A stretch of DNA of 64,000 nt, from positions 4,596,527 through 4,660,526 of the forward strand of contig NZ_CP050192.1 in the NCBI RefSeq assembly GCF_011694515.1. Direction: 5' to 3'. A program made the translations under genes and the position numbers. This DNA comes from Mycobacterium sp. DL592 (GTDB lineage: Bacteria > Actinomycetota > Actinomycetes > Mycobacteriales > Mycobacteriaceae). Below, one piece after another: positions 32,611 through 40,129 of this stretch (within the stretch, counting starts at the first letter, position 1; each line of letters opens with the position of its first letter). Below the pieces are notes generated by a model. The model did not search any database. It was not told the origin of the DNA and saw nothing but the letters and a program-made list of their open reading frames with translations.

Positions 32611-33168
32611 GTGGCTGACCTTCGCACGATCACTGGCGTCGAACTCATCCGCGTCGGCACCTGGGACGCCGCCACTGGCGAATGGACCGTCAGCGCGGAC
32701 GATCTCACCGCAGCGGTCAAAGCACACGATGCCGGGGTGCTGCGCAAACCGGTTTTGAAGCTCGGCCACGAAGATCCCCGTTTCGACGGCGGCCCCGCCC
32801 TCGGCCGAGTCGACAACCTCCGCACCGCCGACAACGGCCAGGCGCTCATCGGCGACTTCATCGACGTACCGAAGGCGATCGCGACGTTACTGCCGCGCGC
32901 ATGGCCCGACCGCTCGATCGAAGCCCTGATCGATTACGAGGCACCGGACGGCACCGTGTGGCCACTGGTCCTGACCGCCGTGGCGCTGCTCGGCGCGGTC
33001 GCACCCGCCGTCACCAATCTCGCCGAAGTCGCTCAGCTCTACGACGTCGCCGCCAAGCGGATCACGCTGCCGATGACTGCCCGGCCCGATACCCGCGCCC
33101 GCACTGTCGCGGTGGCCGCCGCCCGGCGCCGCCGCACCAACCGAATCACCATCAACGGAAAGGTCTGA
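32611..33168 (+). CDS. Capsid maturation protease-like protein (Mu gpI type)
   Basis: A 185-residue protein. V-L-K-L-G-H-E-D-P carries the conserved His; D-R-S-I-E-A-L-I-D-Y is the region of the catalytic Ser; V-A-L-L-G-A-V-A-P-A-V-T-N-L is the usual end of the protease domain in Mu I-like proteins. It should trim the head scaffold and capsid during assembly. The scaffold part normally fused behind it is missing and may be the product of 34471-34950. GTG start 2 bp after the HTH gene; next gene 1 bp on. Confidence 0.7.
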   Translation: MADLRTITGVELIRVGTWDAATGEWTVSADDLTAAVKAHDAGVLRKPVLKLGHEDPRFDGGPALGRVDNLRTADNGQALIGDFIDVPKAIATLLPRAWPDRSIEALIDYEAPDGTVWPLVLTAVALLGAVAPAVTNLAEVAQLYDVAAKRITLPMTARPDTRARTVAVAAARRRRTNRITINGKV

Positions 33169-33169
33169 C

Positions 33170-33562
33170 ATGTCGACCACGATCACCACCGGAGTCGGGA
33201 TCTACGCCCCCGGCGACAACATCACCGGCGAAGCAACCGGCACCATCGCAGCCAAGACCTTCCTCGCCATCAGCGGCGACCGATCGACCACCACCGGCGG
33301 CAACATCGCCGTCGTGACCGCCACCGCAGCCGGCCGGGTCTGCGGCGTGGCCCGCAACAGCGCCGCGGCCGGAGAACTCGTCACCATCGCCCGCGGAAAC
33401 TCCCGCGTCGTCAAGGTCACCGCGTCGGGCACCATCGCCGCGTTCGCCGAGGTCCAGGTCGGTGCCAACGGCGCCGCCGTAACCAAGACGTCCGGTATCG
33501 CGGTCGGCTACGCGCTCACCGGTGCCAGCTCCGGCGCCGACGCCGAAATCTCGCTCTACTGA
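33170..33562 (+). CDS. Capsid decoration/cement-like protein
   Basis: A 130-residue beta-rich protein made of Gly, Ala, Thr and Val with turns such as G-V-G-I-Y-A-P-G-D-N and a long run of beta strands. Length, composition and position directly before the major capsid gene fit small head decoration proteins (DUF2190/gpD-like). It would sit on the capsid surface. Starts 1 bp after the protease-like gene. Confidence 0.65.
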   Translation: MSTTITTGVGIYAPGDNITGEATGTIAAKTFLAISGDRSTTTGGNIAVVTATAAGRVCGVARNSAAAGELVTIARGNSRVVKVTASGTIAAFAEVQVGANGAAVTKTSGIAVGYALTGASSGADAEISLY

Positions 33563-33576
33563 AAGGGAATTGACCA

Positions 33577-34458
33577 ATGCCAAGTGCACTCTTACCGTCA
33601 CTGAGCGGCCGCCAGCTCACCGTCGACGTCGCGCTCAACCAGCCGACCATCATCCGCAACCGCATCGCGCAGCTGATGGACGACCAGATCGTTCTCGACA
33701 AGCTGTTCCACGGATTCGGCGCCAGGGTGGAAGGCGGCGGAATCATCTACAGCGTCGTCCAAGCGTCGGACTTCTACACCAGCGACGTCGAAAAACGTGC
33801 ACCCGGAGGCGAATACAAAGTCGTCGAGGGTGTCGACCCCGACCCGAAACTCGCCGTCGTCGCCGACTGGGGCGGCCGCTTTCAGGTGACCGATGAACAG
33901 CGCATCCGCAACGCGGTGTCCTACCTCGACCAGCAGAGCACGCAGCTGGCCAACACCCTGGCCCGCAAGCTCGATATCGCCGCACTCGCCGCCATCGAAG
34001 CCGCGATCGACAGCGCCAACACCGTCACGGGCAACAACTGGGGCGCTCAAGTGTTCGTCGGCCCGCTCGCCAGCATCACCGCCAGCGCCGCCCGACCAAC
34101 CGCCGACTTCTCTGCCGCACAACTGAAATCGGATCTCCAGGAACTCGGCGTCAAACACAACCTGCTGATCGTGCACCCCAACGAGGCCGCCGCACTACGC
34201 ACTGCGTACGCCGAAAACCTTGACGACATGCTCAAGTCAGCCGGGCTCGAACTATTCGCCAACCCGCGGATGACCGCCGGCACAGCCTATGTCTGCGAGC
34301 GCGGCCAGGTCGGCACCGTGGGATTCGAGTTCCCGCTCAACGTCCATGCCTGGCCCGATCCCGCCACCCGATCAACATGGGTGCAGGGATTCGTGGTACC
34401 CGCGTTCGCCGTTGACCGTCCGTTCGCACTCAAGAAATTGACCGGCCTCGCCGGATAG
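33577..34458 (+). CDS. Major capsid protein, HK97-fold type
   Basis: A 293-residue protein with the look of actinophage major capsid proteins: N-terminal arm (L-N-Q-P-T-I-I-R-N-R-I-A-Q-L-M-D-D), G-G-G-I-I-Y-S-V-V-Q, W-G-G-R-F-Q-V-T-D-E-Q, a long spine-like helix (L-D-Q-Q-S-T-Q-L-A-N-T-L-A-R-K), and A-domain strands H-N-L-L-I-V-H-P-N-E-A. Ribosome-binding site AAAGGGAATTG. It would form the shell of the element's own particle. It is the clearest structural gene, flanked by protease-like, decoration and scaffold-like genes. Confidence 0.85.
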   Translation: MPSALLPSLSGRQLTVDVALNQPTIIRNRIAQLMDDQIVLDKLFHGFGARVEGGGIIYSVVQASDFYTSDVEKRAPGGEYKVVEGVDPDPKLAVVADWGGRFQVTDEQRIRNAVSYLDQQSTQLANTLARKLDIAALAAIEAAIDSANTVTGNNWGAQVFVGPLASITASAARPTADFSAAQLKSDLQELGVKHNLLIVHPNEAAALRTAYAENLDDMLKSAGLELFANPRMTAGTAYVCERGQVGTVGFEFPLNVHAWPDPATRSTWVQGFVVPAFAVDRPFALKKLTGLAG

Positions 34459-34470
34459 GAGACGACACAC

Positions 34471-34950
34471 ATGGCAATCACCCTCACCGACGATCAAGCC
34501 GCATCGCTGCTCGACATGCTCGGCCTGCCCCCCGACACGACCGATGTCGACACCATCCTCGCGACGGTGCAAGACCTCGCCAGCGACGAGCAGAGCGAGG
34601 GCGACATGGCCAAGCCCTCCGCCGTCGCCGCCGCCGCCAAGCGCATCGGCTTCGACGTCATCGAAACCGCATCGCTGGAATCCCTACGCCGCGACGCCAC
34701 CGAAGGCCGACAGATCAAAGCCGCGGCCGAGCACGCCAAGATCGAATCCACCGTCGACGACGCCGTACGCAAGGGCAAGATCACTGCCGCGCGCCGCAAG
34801 CACTGGGTCGCCCTCATCGGCGCCGACCCCGGCATGGCTGACGTGCTGGCGTCAGTACCCGACGAGACCGCGGTACCGCTCACCGCGGTCGGCTACGGCG
34901 TCGATAGCGAGTCAGGCCTACCCGCCGACACCACCGAGTGGTTCCGCTAA
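34471..34950 (+). CDS. Scaffold-like protein (Mu gpI C-terminal type)
   Basis: A 159-residue acidic, helical protein. L-G-L-P-P-D-T-T-D-V-D-T-I-L-A-T-V-Q-D-L, then I-E-S-T-V-D-D-A-V-R-K-G-K-I-T-A-A-R-R-K-H-W and A-D-P-G-M-A resemble the C-terminal half of Mu I-like protease-scaffold proteins. It would guide capsid assembly. In many phages this is fused to the protease or lies before the capsid gene; here it follows it by 12 bp. Assignment rests on pattern only. Confidence 0.6.
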   Translation: MAITLTDDQAASLLDMLGLPPDTTDVDTILATVQDLASDEQSEGDMAKPSAVAAAAKRIGFDVIETASLESLRRDATEGRQIKAAAEHAKIESTVDDAVRKGKITAARRKHWVALIGADPGMADVLASVPDETAVPLTAVGYGVDSESGLPADTTEWFR

Positions 34951-35254
34951 GCCCCCGACCTGCGGCAATAGCCAAGGTAGGGGTGAGCAGCTTTGCGCCC
35001 ATCGGCTGACGGGGCACCCGCCATATTTCTTGAGGACACCCCCCCGACCCAGTTCGGACCGCCAATCAGGAATTTTTTTTACGGGGCTCGAAAATCGACG
35101 GCCCGACCCTTTCCTGCACTGTCGACCCGGGGAGAGAAAGCCTGATTGTCCAAGCTCCAGGATTGGGCGAGTCGTCTCAGGTTCAGACCCGATAGTCGTC
35201 CATCGAGCCAATTAGTTCCCTGCTCAAATCGCGACGGGCATACGCTTTGACCCC
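34951..35254. other. Intergenic stretch with candidate cos-like region B
   Basis: No gene is seen here. At 35032-35105 the sequence has GAGGACACCCCCCCGACCC, a T8 tract (AATTTTTTTTACGGGG) and CTCGAAAAT, echoing the G/C-run plus T-tract pattern and the CTCGAAAAT at 31692-31700. It could be a packaging site, a terminator region after the capsid operon, or decayed sequence. Confidence 0.3.
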
Positions 35255-35800
35255 ATGACCGTTGGAGATTGGATCAGCCTGGCTGGTGTCGTGGTATCTG
35301 CTGGGTCTGCTGTGTGGGCAGTGATGTCGGCAGTCCGCGCCAGGAAGGCCGAGGCCGCAACAGACGGCTACCGGGCAGCGGCTGAAGAGCACTCAAAGCG
35401 GGCGGTCAAGGCTGCCGAGGAGGCCGCAGCTGCTCAACAGCAGTCCGCAGCCGCAGCCAAACGCGCCGCCGATGCCCTTGAGGCACAGAACAGGCTCTTG
35501 GCTGAGCAAGCATCCGCCGCGGAGCGGGTTCCCTGGCGTATCGAACACAGGCAGGGCGCTACATGGGATCTCTGGAACGACAGCGCCACGCCTAAATTCC
35601 ACGTCAAGATCTCTGGTCCAGGCGTGAGCAAGAACAAGACGCCAGCCACCATCGCCCGCGTCGACGGCCGAGGATCGCAGCCCTTTTGGGGCAACACGTC
35701 GTATGGGGCTGAAATGCGCGCGAACGTTAGATGGCGAGCGGCGGACGACCAAGCAGCCCCCGAGCTCGAGTGGTCCGGAACCATGCCAGCGGAGCACTAG
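35255..35800 (+). CDS. Membrane-anchored coiled-coil protein, satellite cargo
   Basis: A 181-residue protein: one N-terminal membrane helix (about 6-27), then an Ala/Glu/Lys/Gln-rich coiled coil (about 28-90), then a small beta-type domain (W-R-I-E-H-R-Q-G-A-T-W-D-L-W-N-D). The last part resembles domains often seen in phage and satellite cargo of unknown role. It is separated from the head genes by 300 bp and probably has its own promoter. A defence or superinfection role is a guess from position. Confidence 0.6.
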   Translation: MTVGDWISLAGVVVSAGSAVWAVMSAVRARKAEAATDGYRAAAEEHSKRAVKAAEEAAAAQQQSAAAAKRAADALEAQNRLLAEQASAAERVPWRIEHRQGATWDLWNDSATPKFHVKISGPGVSKNKTPATIARVDGRGSQPFWGNTSYGAEMRANVRWRAADDQAAPELEWSGTMPAEH

Positions 35801-36262
35801 AACACATACCGGGTGTTGTCAGATATTGGCGTCGAATCCGACCTGCAATTCCCTTTGGTGCACGCAGTATCGTGAGAAGCTCCGGAGATGGCATTCCAGG
35901 CATACACCTACGGGACGACTCCGCCCCGAGAATACGGCGATGAAGACGAGTACGAATTCCTCGACGGAGGAGTGCTCGTGATCCGGGAGATTGGAAAGGG
36001 GGCAGTCTTCTACGCGCCTCACAAGTGGGACCAGATCGTCGCCGAACCAGGTCATCTTCCCGGGCGTACCGGCGGCGCAGCCGACGTGTTGGGCACCATC
36101 TACTGAAACGGAACGATTCCCGGCTCTACCTACCTCGCGACCCGCAAGTTGCCGCTCGATCCAAAGCGTCAAAGAGGATCAGCTGTTCGTGATGGCCGCT
36201 CTGCCCAACGCCGACGCGGTCACGGAGATCGTCCGGAACGCGCGCAGCGGACTAGAACACAT
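35796..36262 (+). repeat. 12-bp direct repeat ACTAGAACACAT, two copies
   Basis: ACTAGAACACAT lies at 35796-35807 and 36251-36262, each preceded by CAGCGG (with three extra bases in the first copy). The copies flank the small gene at 35888-36106, as if this segment had been duplicated or exchanged as a unit. Confidence 0.5.
35888..36106 (+). CDS. Small acidic protein, 72 residues
   Basis: A short protein with an acidic patch (E-Y-G-D-E-D-E-Y-E-F-L-D) and beta-type rest (G-G-V-L-V-I-R-E-I-G-K-G-A-V-F-Y-A-P). It lies between the repeated 12-mers. No family known. The 294 bp that follow contain no convincing gene, only a short open remnant ending at 36266. Confidence 0.4.
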   Translation: MAFQAYTYGTTPPREYGDEDEYEFLDGGVLVIREIGKGAVFYAPHKWDQIVAEPGHLPGRTGGAADVLGTIY

Positions 36263-36400
36263 TTAGGTCGGTCGAGCAGCCAAACGGCTGCGTCTCACAT
36301 GCGCAACGCTTCCCACGACCACGTCGACAAGAAAAATTGGCCGGCCAGGTCCCGCGTCGATGCGCCCGGTCATTCCATTGATTTGCGACACTGCCAAACC

Positions 36401-37183
36401 ATGGCCATTGATTTCGCCGGGTTGATCCAATCAAACACGGCGCCGCGCGCCGAGTTCGCCTACGTCGATGACAGTGGCGATCCCGGTATGGCCAATGGAA
36501 GTGCCACCTTCGGCCTCGGTTGCGTTGTTGTCCCGTTGGACCACTGGACGGTTCGATTGGACGTCTTAGTCGAGATGCGCCGCCTTATCAAAGACACCTA
36601 CCGCATCCGCTTTCGTGATGAGGTGAAGGGCGAATGGCTCGTGAACGTAAAAAAGCACTTCCGCGAGCAGAAACTCGGAGACGGCCAATTACGCGATATC
36701 TATCGCCGACACCTCAACATATTGCCGATCGTCTCTTCGGCAGCCTTCGCGATTGTGATCCGCAAAGACGAGATTCTCGATCGGTCAAAGGATCCCGAGG
36801 CTCTCGCTTGGGAATTTCTGTTGCAACGGTTGCGCATGCGTTCACGCGGGACCTCCGCGCCGATCGTCGTTCTCCACGACCAGGGCAGCCGTGACAAAGA
36901 GCTGCGCAAACACGTCCGCCGGTTCCGCCGGCACACTTTCAATCCACTAGGCCAACATGCTGAGGCGCCGCTGATCGTCGAGGATCCGATTCCGCGCGAC
37001 TCCCAGCACTCGTACTTTGTGCAGTTGGCCGACCTGTGCGCTTACGCGGCTACCCGAAAGGTTATTCCGGCCGGTGGCCGCCGCCGCAGCGTGTGCTCAG
37101 AACAGATGTGGGATGAGGCTGGCGCGGCCCGCCTGAGCGAGGTATCGAACTCACGCAACGACGGCATCGTCGTGTGGCCGTAA
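36401..37183 (+). CDS. DUF3800 protein
   Basis: A 260-residue protein. A-E-F-A-Y-V-D-D-S-G-D at about 16-26 is the hallmark start of DUF3800, an RNase H-like family of unknown activity; D in the V-L-H-D-Q-G region (about 165) and the late Q-L-A-D-L-C-A-Y-A motif (about 219) complete the acidic set. Members are frequent in phage and island cargo, and some are tied to anti-phage defence. The ATG at 36401 is the start nearest the domain. It is the last gene of the element, followed by a terminator hairpin. Confidence 0.75.
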   Translation: MAIDFAGLIQSNTAPRAEFAYVDDSGDPGMANGSATFGLGCVVVPLDHWTVRLDVLVEMRRLIKDTYRIRFRDEVKGEWLVNVKKHFREQKLGDGQLRDIYRRHLNILPIVSSAAFAIVIRKDEILDRSKDPEALAWEFLLQRLRMRSRGTSAPIVVLHDQGSRDKELRKHVRRFRRHTFNPLGQHAEAPLIVEDPIPRDSQHSYFVQLADLCAYAATRKVIPAGGRRRSVCSEQMWDEAGAARLSEVSNSRNDGIVVWP

Positions 37184-37203
37184 AGGTCCTCAGAAAAGTG
37201 AAG

Positions 37204-37227
37204 GGGAGGCCCCACACGGGGCCTCCC
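37204..37227 (+). terminator. GC-rich terminator hairpin after the DUF3800 gene
   Basis: GGGAGGCCCC (37204-37213) and GGGGCCTCCC (37218-37227) form a perfect 10-bp stem with loop ACAC, 20 bp after the stop. Only TTG follows, so termination may be Rho-assisted or the hairpin may act from both sides. Confidence 0.65.
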
Positions 37228-37591
37228 TTGACGGCGGGCCCAGGGGCCTCCATGCGGGAGGTTGGGTCCACAAGTACGGAGTTTAGACAAGGTCAACGAC
37301 GAAAATAAGCAATTTCATCCACAAGGCGTGTCGATTTACTCACAACTTGTACACAAGTTATCCCCAGCATGGGCCGTTCGTTGCAGCGACGTGGGATCGG
37401 CCGAGTGCTGAGGGACCGGTCGGAGTCGATCCGCAGCACAGTCCCCTCTTTGCAGGCAATCCGTAGTTTCCCCGTAGAAACGGCCGCATCTTGCGGCGTA
37501 CTTGCCCGTATCTCAGCGTGCTGATCAACATCGAAAAGTGTTGCATTGCAATACTTTCACGGATACCGACGGACGCAGGCAGACGCGTGGG
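37228..37591. other. Right-end non-coding region of the element
   Basis: No gene is seen. It holds an inverted repeat AACTTGT-AC-ACAAGTT at 37345-37360, a nearby GTTATCCCC resembling part of a DnaA box, and the candidate arm-type site GTAGTTTCCCCGTA at 37463-37476, matching the left one with one mismatch. These fit integrase or excisionase binding near attR. Confidence 0.45.
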
Positions 37592-37634
37592 TCCCAAGCT
37601 GAATACGCGGGTTCGATTCCCGTCATCGGCTCCA
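37592..37634 (+). repeat. attR core
   Basis: A 43-bp copy identical to 26717-26759: the 3' part of the tRNA only, without a 5' half, so it is not a second tRNA gene. The host sequence resumes just after it; the next host gene ends 33 bp away. Confidence 0.95.
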
Positions 37635-37667
37635 CGTTGATCAGCGGAAACGCGGTCTGTTCCCCAG

Positions 37668-38105
37668 TCAGGTACTGCTGACCTTCTCAAACCGGCCAGT
37701 TTTTCGGTCCAACCTGATTCGGTACACCGATCCGCGCCGAAGCCCCGACAGATCGGGCGGCGGTGAGTGTGGGGGAAACGTCAGCAGCGGCATGATGCGC
37801 TCCACCAACAGGGCCATCCCCGCGTCCCAGTCTGCGCCCTGACATTCCTCGAAGGTTCCCCAGGCGATGACGCTGCGCCAGTTCGACAGGTCCTCGACCT
37901 TCTCGACTTCGACGCAGACCTGTGGTTCAGCTCGCATCGCCTGCAGCTTCGCGCCGTCCATGGCGTGTCCCCACACGTAAATTCCGTCGTAGACGTAGGT
38001 CACCGGTACTACGTAAACCCGGCCGTCGGCGAGGCAGCCGATCCGCGCGATCACCTCGGAGCCCAGCAGCTCCTCGATTTGCGGTTGGGTCAGTTCACCG
38101 AACAT
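37668..38105 (-). CDS. Pyridoxamine 5'-phosphate oxidase-like flavin-binding protein
   Basis: A 145-residue split-barrel protein: L-T-Q-P-Q-I-E-E-L-L, I-A-R-I-G-C-L-A-D-G-R-V-Y-V-V-P-V-T-Y-V-Y-D-G, then V-C-V-E-V-E-K-V. The family binds FMN or F420/heme and includes oxidases and nitroimidazole reductases; the substrate is unknown. The ATG at 38105 begins the domain; an earlier in-frame start at 38144 adds a tail without family likeness. Its 3' end lies 33 bp from attR, so it is host DNA beside the insertion. Confidence 0.85.
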   Translation of the reverse strand: MFGELTQPQIEELLGSEVIARIGCLADGRVYVVPVTYVYDGIYVWGHAMDGAKLQAMRAEPQVCVEVEKVEDLSNWRSVIAWGTFEECQGADWDAGMALLVERIMPLLTFPPHSPPPDLSGLRRGSVYRIRLDRKTGRFEKVSST

Positions 38106-38875
38106 GGTGCAAGTCTTCCTGCTAGCGAGCCTTGGCTTGTACACATGGTCGCTCGCGACCCGGACTCATGCACTCCAAAGTCTGACTTATCGCAATAACT
38201 CGGACTAATGCTATAGCTAAGTCCCGCGATCTACGCCCGCTGATCCTCACATTCGCGAACGCATCAAAGACCGCTACCGCCGAATCACGCACTACCGCAG
38301 AGCGTCTCGCCGAGATACCAGCTGAGTGGCGAAACATGGCCGGGCCGATCAGGCGTCACAGCGCGAGCGAGAAACTACTGATGCTATCGCCGTCGACACC
38401 GATCTTGTTGTCCAACAACATCGCATCACTTGTCGATGCACCCCGCGGCAGCGTGTTCGCCGCGATAAAAGCGACTGCACGACGGCGGTGTTCCACGCCC
38501 ATTGACTGATCGCAAACGAGACCAGGTACGGCGAGCAAGCCTCGTCCTCGACGAACTAGCCGACCTGGGGCAGAGGATCGAGCGGACAAGCAGTTAACTC
38601 GCTGTACGACGATGTCGCAGGTCCCCTGGGACTCCAGTGGACACCGCCCTCACAGCCACGAGGGACGGCTGGAGTGCACTCCTACCTGCGGTTTAGTCGA
38701 TCGCCCGACCGAAGCTGTCCCCCGTTCGGCGGAAAGCGGATTCACCCCGACCTCCACCCGATCGCCCGATGTCGCAGCGGCCCCGCACTTCCTAACCTTC
38801 AGAACAAGCACACCTGGATGGCCGGCCCAACGCCGCCCACCTCGACATGGATGCGCACAGAAGGAGACGAACCCG
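38106..38875. other. 770-bp region without a convincing gene
   Basis: Several short frames exist on both strands, but none has a good ribosome-binding site or known domain. It includes the upstream region of the five-gene cluster that follows, so its promoter should lie here. The sequence near 38510-38590 looks like decayed coding sequence but I cannot name it. Confidence 0.4.
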
Positions 38876-40129
38876 ATGGACAACGACCGACACCAGAAAC
38901 ATCGCTACCGCAACAACGCGAAGGCCGTCGAGACTGGCAACCCCTCCTGGCAGGCCGCGGCTGACAATCTCTTGCTGGACAACGTCGTCCGCTACGTCGG
39001 CAACGACCGGGTCGAACGAATCAGCGACGGGCACCGCTTTGTCAACATGGTGTCCTGCTCCTACCTCGGGTTGCACACCCATCCGTGGGTTCTGGAAGGC
39101 GCCCGCAACGCGATCGAGTCGGAACAGACCATCACGCTTCCCGTGTCGCGCCTGCGTATCCGGCTGTCCATCCTCGACGAACTCGAAGCCGGCCTCTCGC
39201 AGCTGTACCGCGCCCGAAGCGTTGCCGCACTGTCGGCGTCGACGGCCAGCGCAGCTGTCCTGCCCCTGATCGCCTCCGGTCACCTGACTGATGACGGCAA
39301 GCCGCGCGTCATGCTCTTCGACAAGTTGAGCCACTTCTCGCTGAACTACGTCAAACCCATCTGTGCTGACGAGGCACCGGTCTACACGTGCCCGCACAAC
39401 GACCTCGACTACATCGAGGACATGTGCAAGAAGCACGATCGGGTGGCCTACGTCGCCGACGGCGCATACTCCCTGGGCGGCGTTGCGCCGGTGAAGGAAT
39501 TGATGGAACTGCAGGACCGCTACGGTCTGTTCCTGTTCTTCGACGACTCCCACTCCTTGGCTATGTACGGCCGCAACGGTGAGGGCATCGTGCGCTCACT
39601 GCTGCCCAACGACCTCAATCCGCTGACCATCGTCGTCGCGTCTCTTGGGAAGGCCTTCGGTGCCACCGGCGGTGTCATCATGCTCGGACCCGAGAAGCAC
39701 CACGACGTTTTGATGCGATTCGGCGGCCCGCTGGCGTGGTCGCAGGCCCAGAACGGCCCGACGATCGGCGCCTGCCTGGGGTCGTTGCGGGTGCACAACT
39801 CGCCGGATCTCGCACTGCGCCAACATCAGTTACGCAGCAACGCGGCCCTGTTCGACAGCATGATCGCCACCCCGCAGGCTGGCCTGGACACCGCGATTCG
39901 AGTGGTCGAGATCGGCGAGGAAGACAGAGCGATCGAGGCGTCGAGCCGAATGCTCGAAGCAGGCTTCTACACCTCAGCGGTCTTCTTCCCCGTCACTGCA
40001 AAGGGCCACGCCGGCCTGCGGGTCATGTTGCGCGCCGACAATGATCCCAACGACATTCGCCGATTCTGCGAGAGCGTCGGCGAGCTCACCGGATCGAGAT
40101 CGGCAGACTTGGTGGGCACTTCGCTATGA
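38876..40129 (+). CDS. Alpha-oxoamine synthase family enzyme
   Basis: A 417-residue PLP enzyme of the BioF/KBL/SPT/CqsA family, which joins an amino acid to an acyl-CoA with loss of CO2 to give an alpha-amino ketone. Visible: N-M-V-S-C-S-Y-L-G-L substrate loop at about 53, D-D-S-H-S-L-A-M-Y-G-R-N-G-E-G at about 224 with PLP Asp and His, and S-L-G-K-A-F-G-A-T-G-G with the PLP lysine at about 258. ATG with AAGGAG. It is too far from biotin genes to be BioF by context. It is the first gene of a five-gene operon and overlaps the next by 4 bp (ATGA). Confidence 0.88.
   Translation: MDNDRHQKHRYRNNAKAVETGNPSWQAAADNLLLDNVVRYVGNDRVERISDGHRFVNMVSCSYLGLHTHPWVLEGARNAIESEQTITLPVSRLRIRLSILDELEAGLSQLYRARSVAALSASTASAAVLPLIASGHLTDDGKPRVMLFDKLSHFSLNYVKPICADEAPVYTCPHNDLDYIEDMCKKHDRVAYVADGAYSLGGVAPVKELMELQDRYGLFLFFDDSHSLAMYGRNGEGIVRSLLPNDLNPLTIVVASLGKAFGATGGVIMLGPEKHHDVLMRFGGPLAWSQAQNGPTIGACLGSLRVHNSPDLALRQHQLRSNAALFDSMIATPQAGLDTAIRVVEIGEEDRAIEASSRMLEAGFYTSAVFFPVTAKGHAGLRVMLRADNDPNDIRRFCESVGELTGSRSADLVGTSL

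Larger units (their letters stand above)
26717..37634. mobile_element. 10.9-kb integrated phage satellite-like element in tRNA-Gly
   Basis: The element is bounded by identical 43-bp repeats, the left one inside tRNA-Gly(CCC). Order: integrase and repressor leftward; excisionase, small genes, second recombinase, winged-helix protein, inverted-repeat block, several small genes and a capsid module rightward; then cargo (membrane coiled-coil protein, small acidic protein, DUF3800 protein) and a terminator. No terminase, portal, tail or lysis gene is seen. Size and limited gene set resemble the phiRv1/phiRv2 type of mycobacterial prophage-like elements, but the module order and repeats are its own. 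Confidence 0.92.

Noticed and set aside
37345..37375. Chromosomal-type origin from a DnaA-box-like GTTATCCCC
   Set aside because: Only one imperfect box next to an inverted repeat; no cluster and no AT-rich unwinding region.
37592..37634. Second tRNA-Gly gene
   Set aside because: Only the 3' 43 nt are present; there is no acceptor 5' strand or D-arm, so it is the attR core.
38122..38589. Two minus-strand open frames of about 70 residues upstream of the five-gene cluster
   Set aside because: No ribosome-binding sites, no domains and composition typical of chance frames in high-GC DNA.
38876..40129. BioF (biotin synthesis) for the oxoamine synthase
   Set aside because: No bio genes are near; it is bound tightly into an operon with a lyase, hydratase, ligase and methyltransferase.
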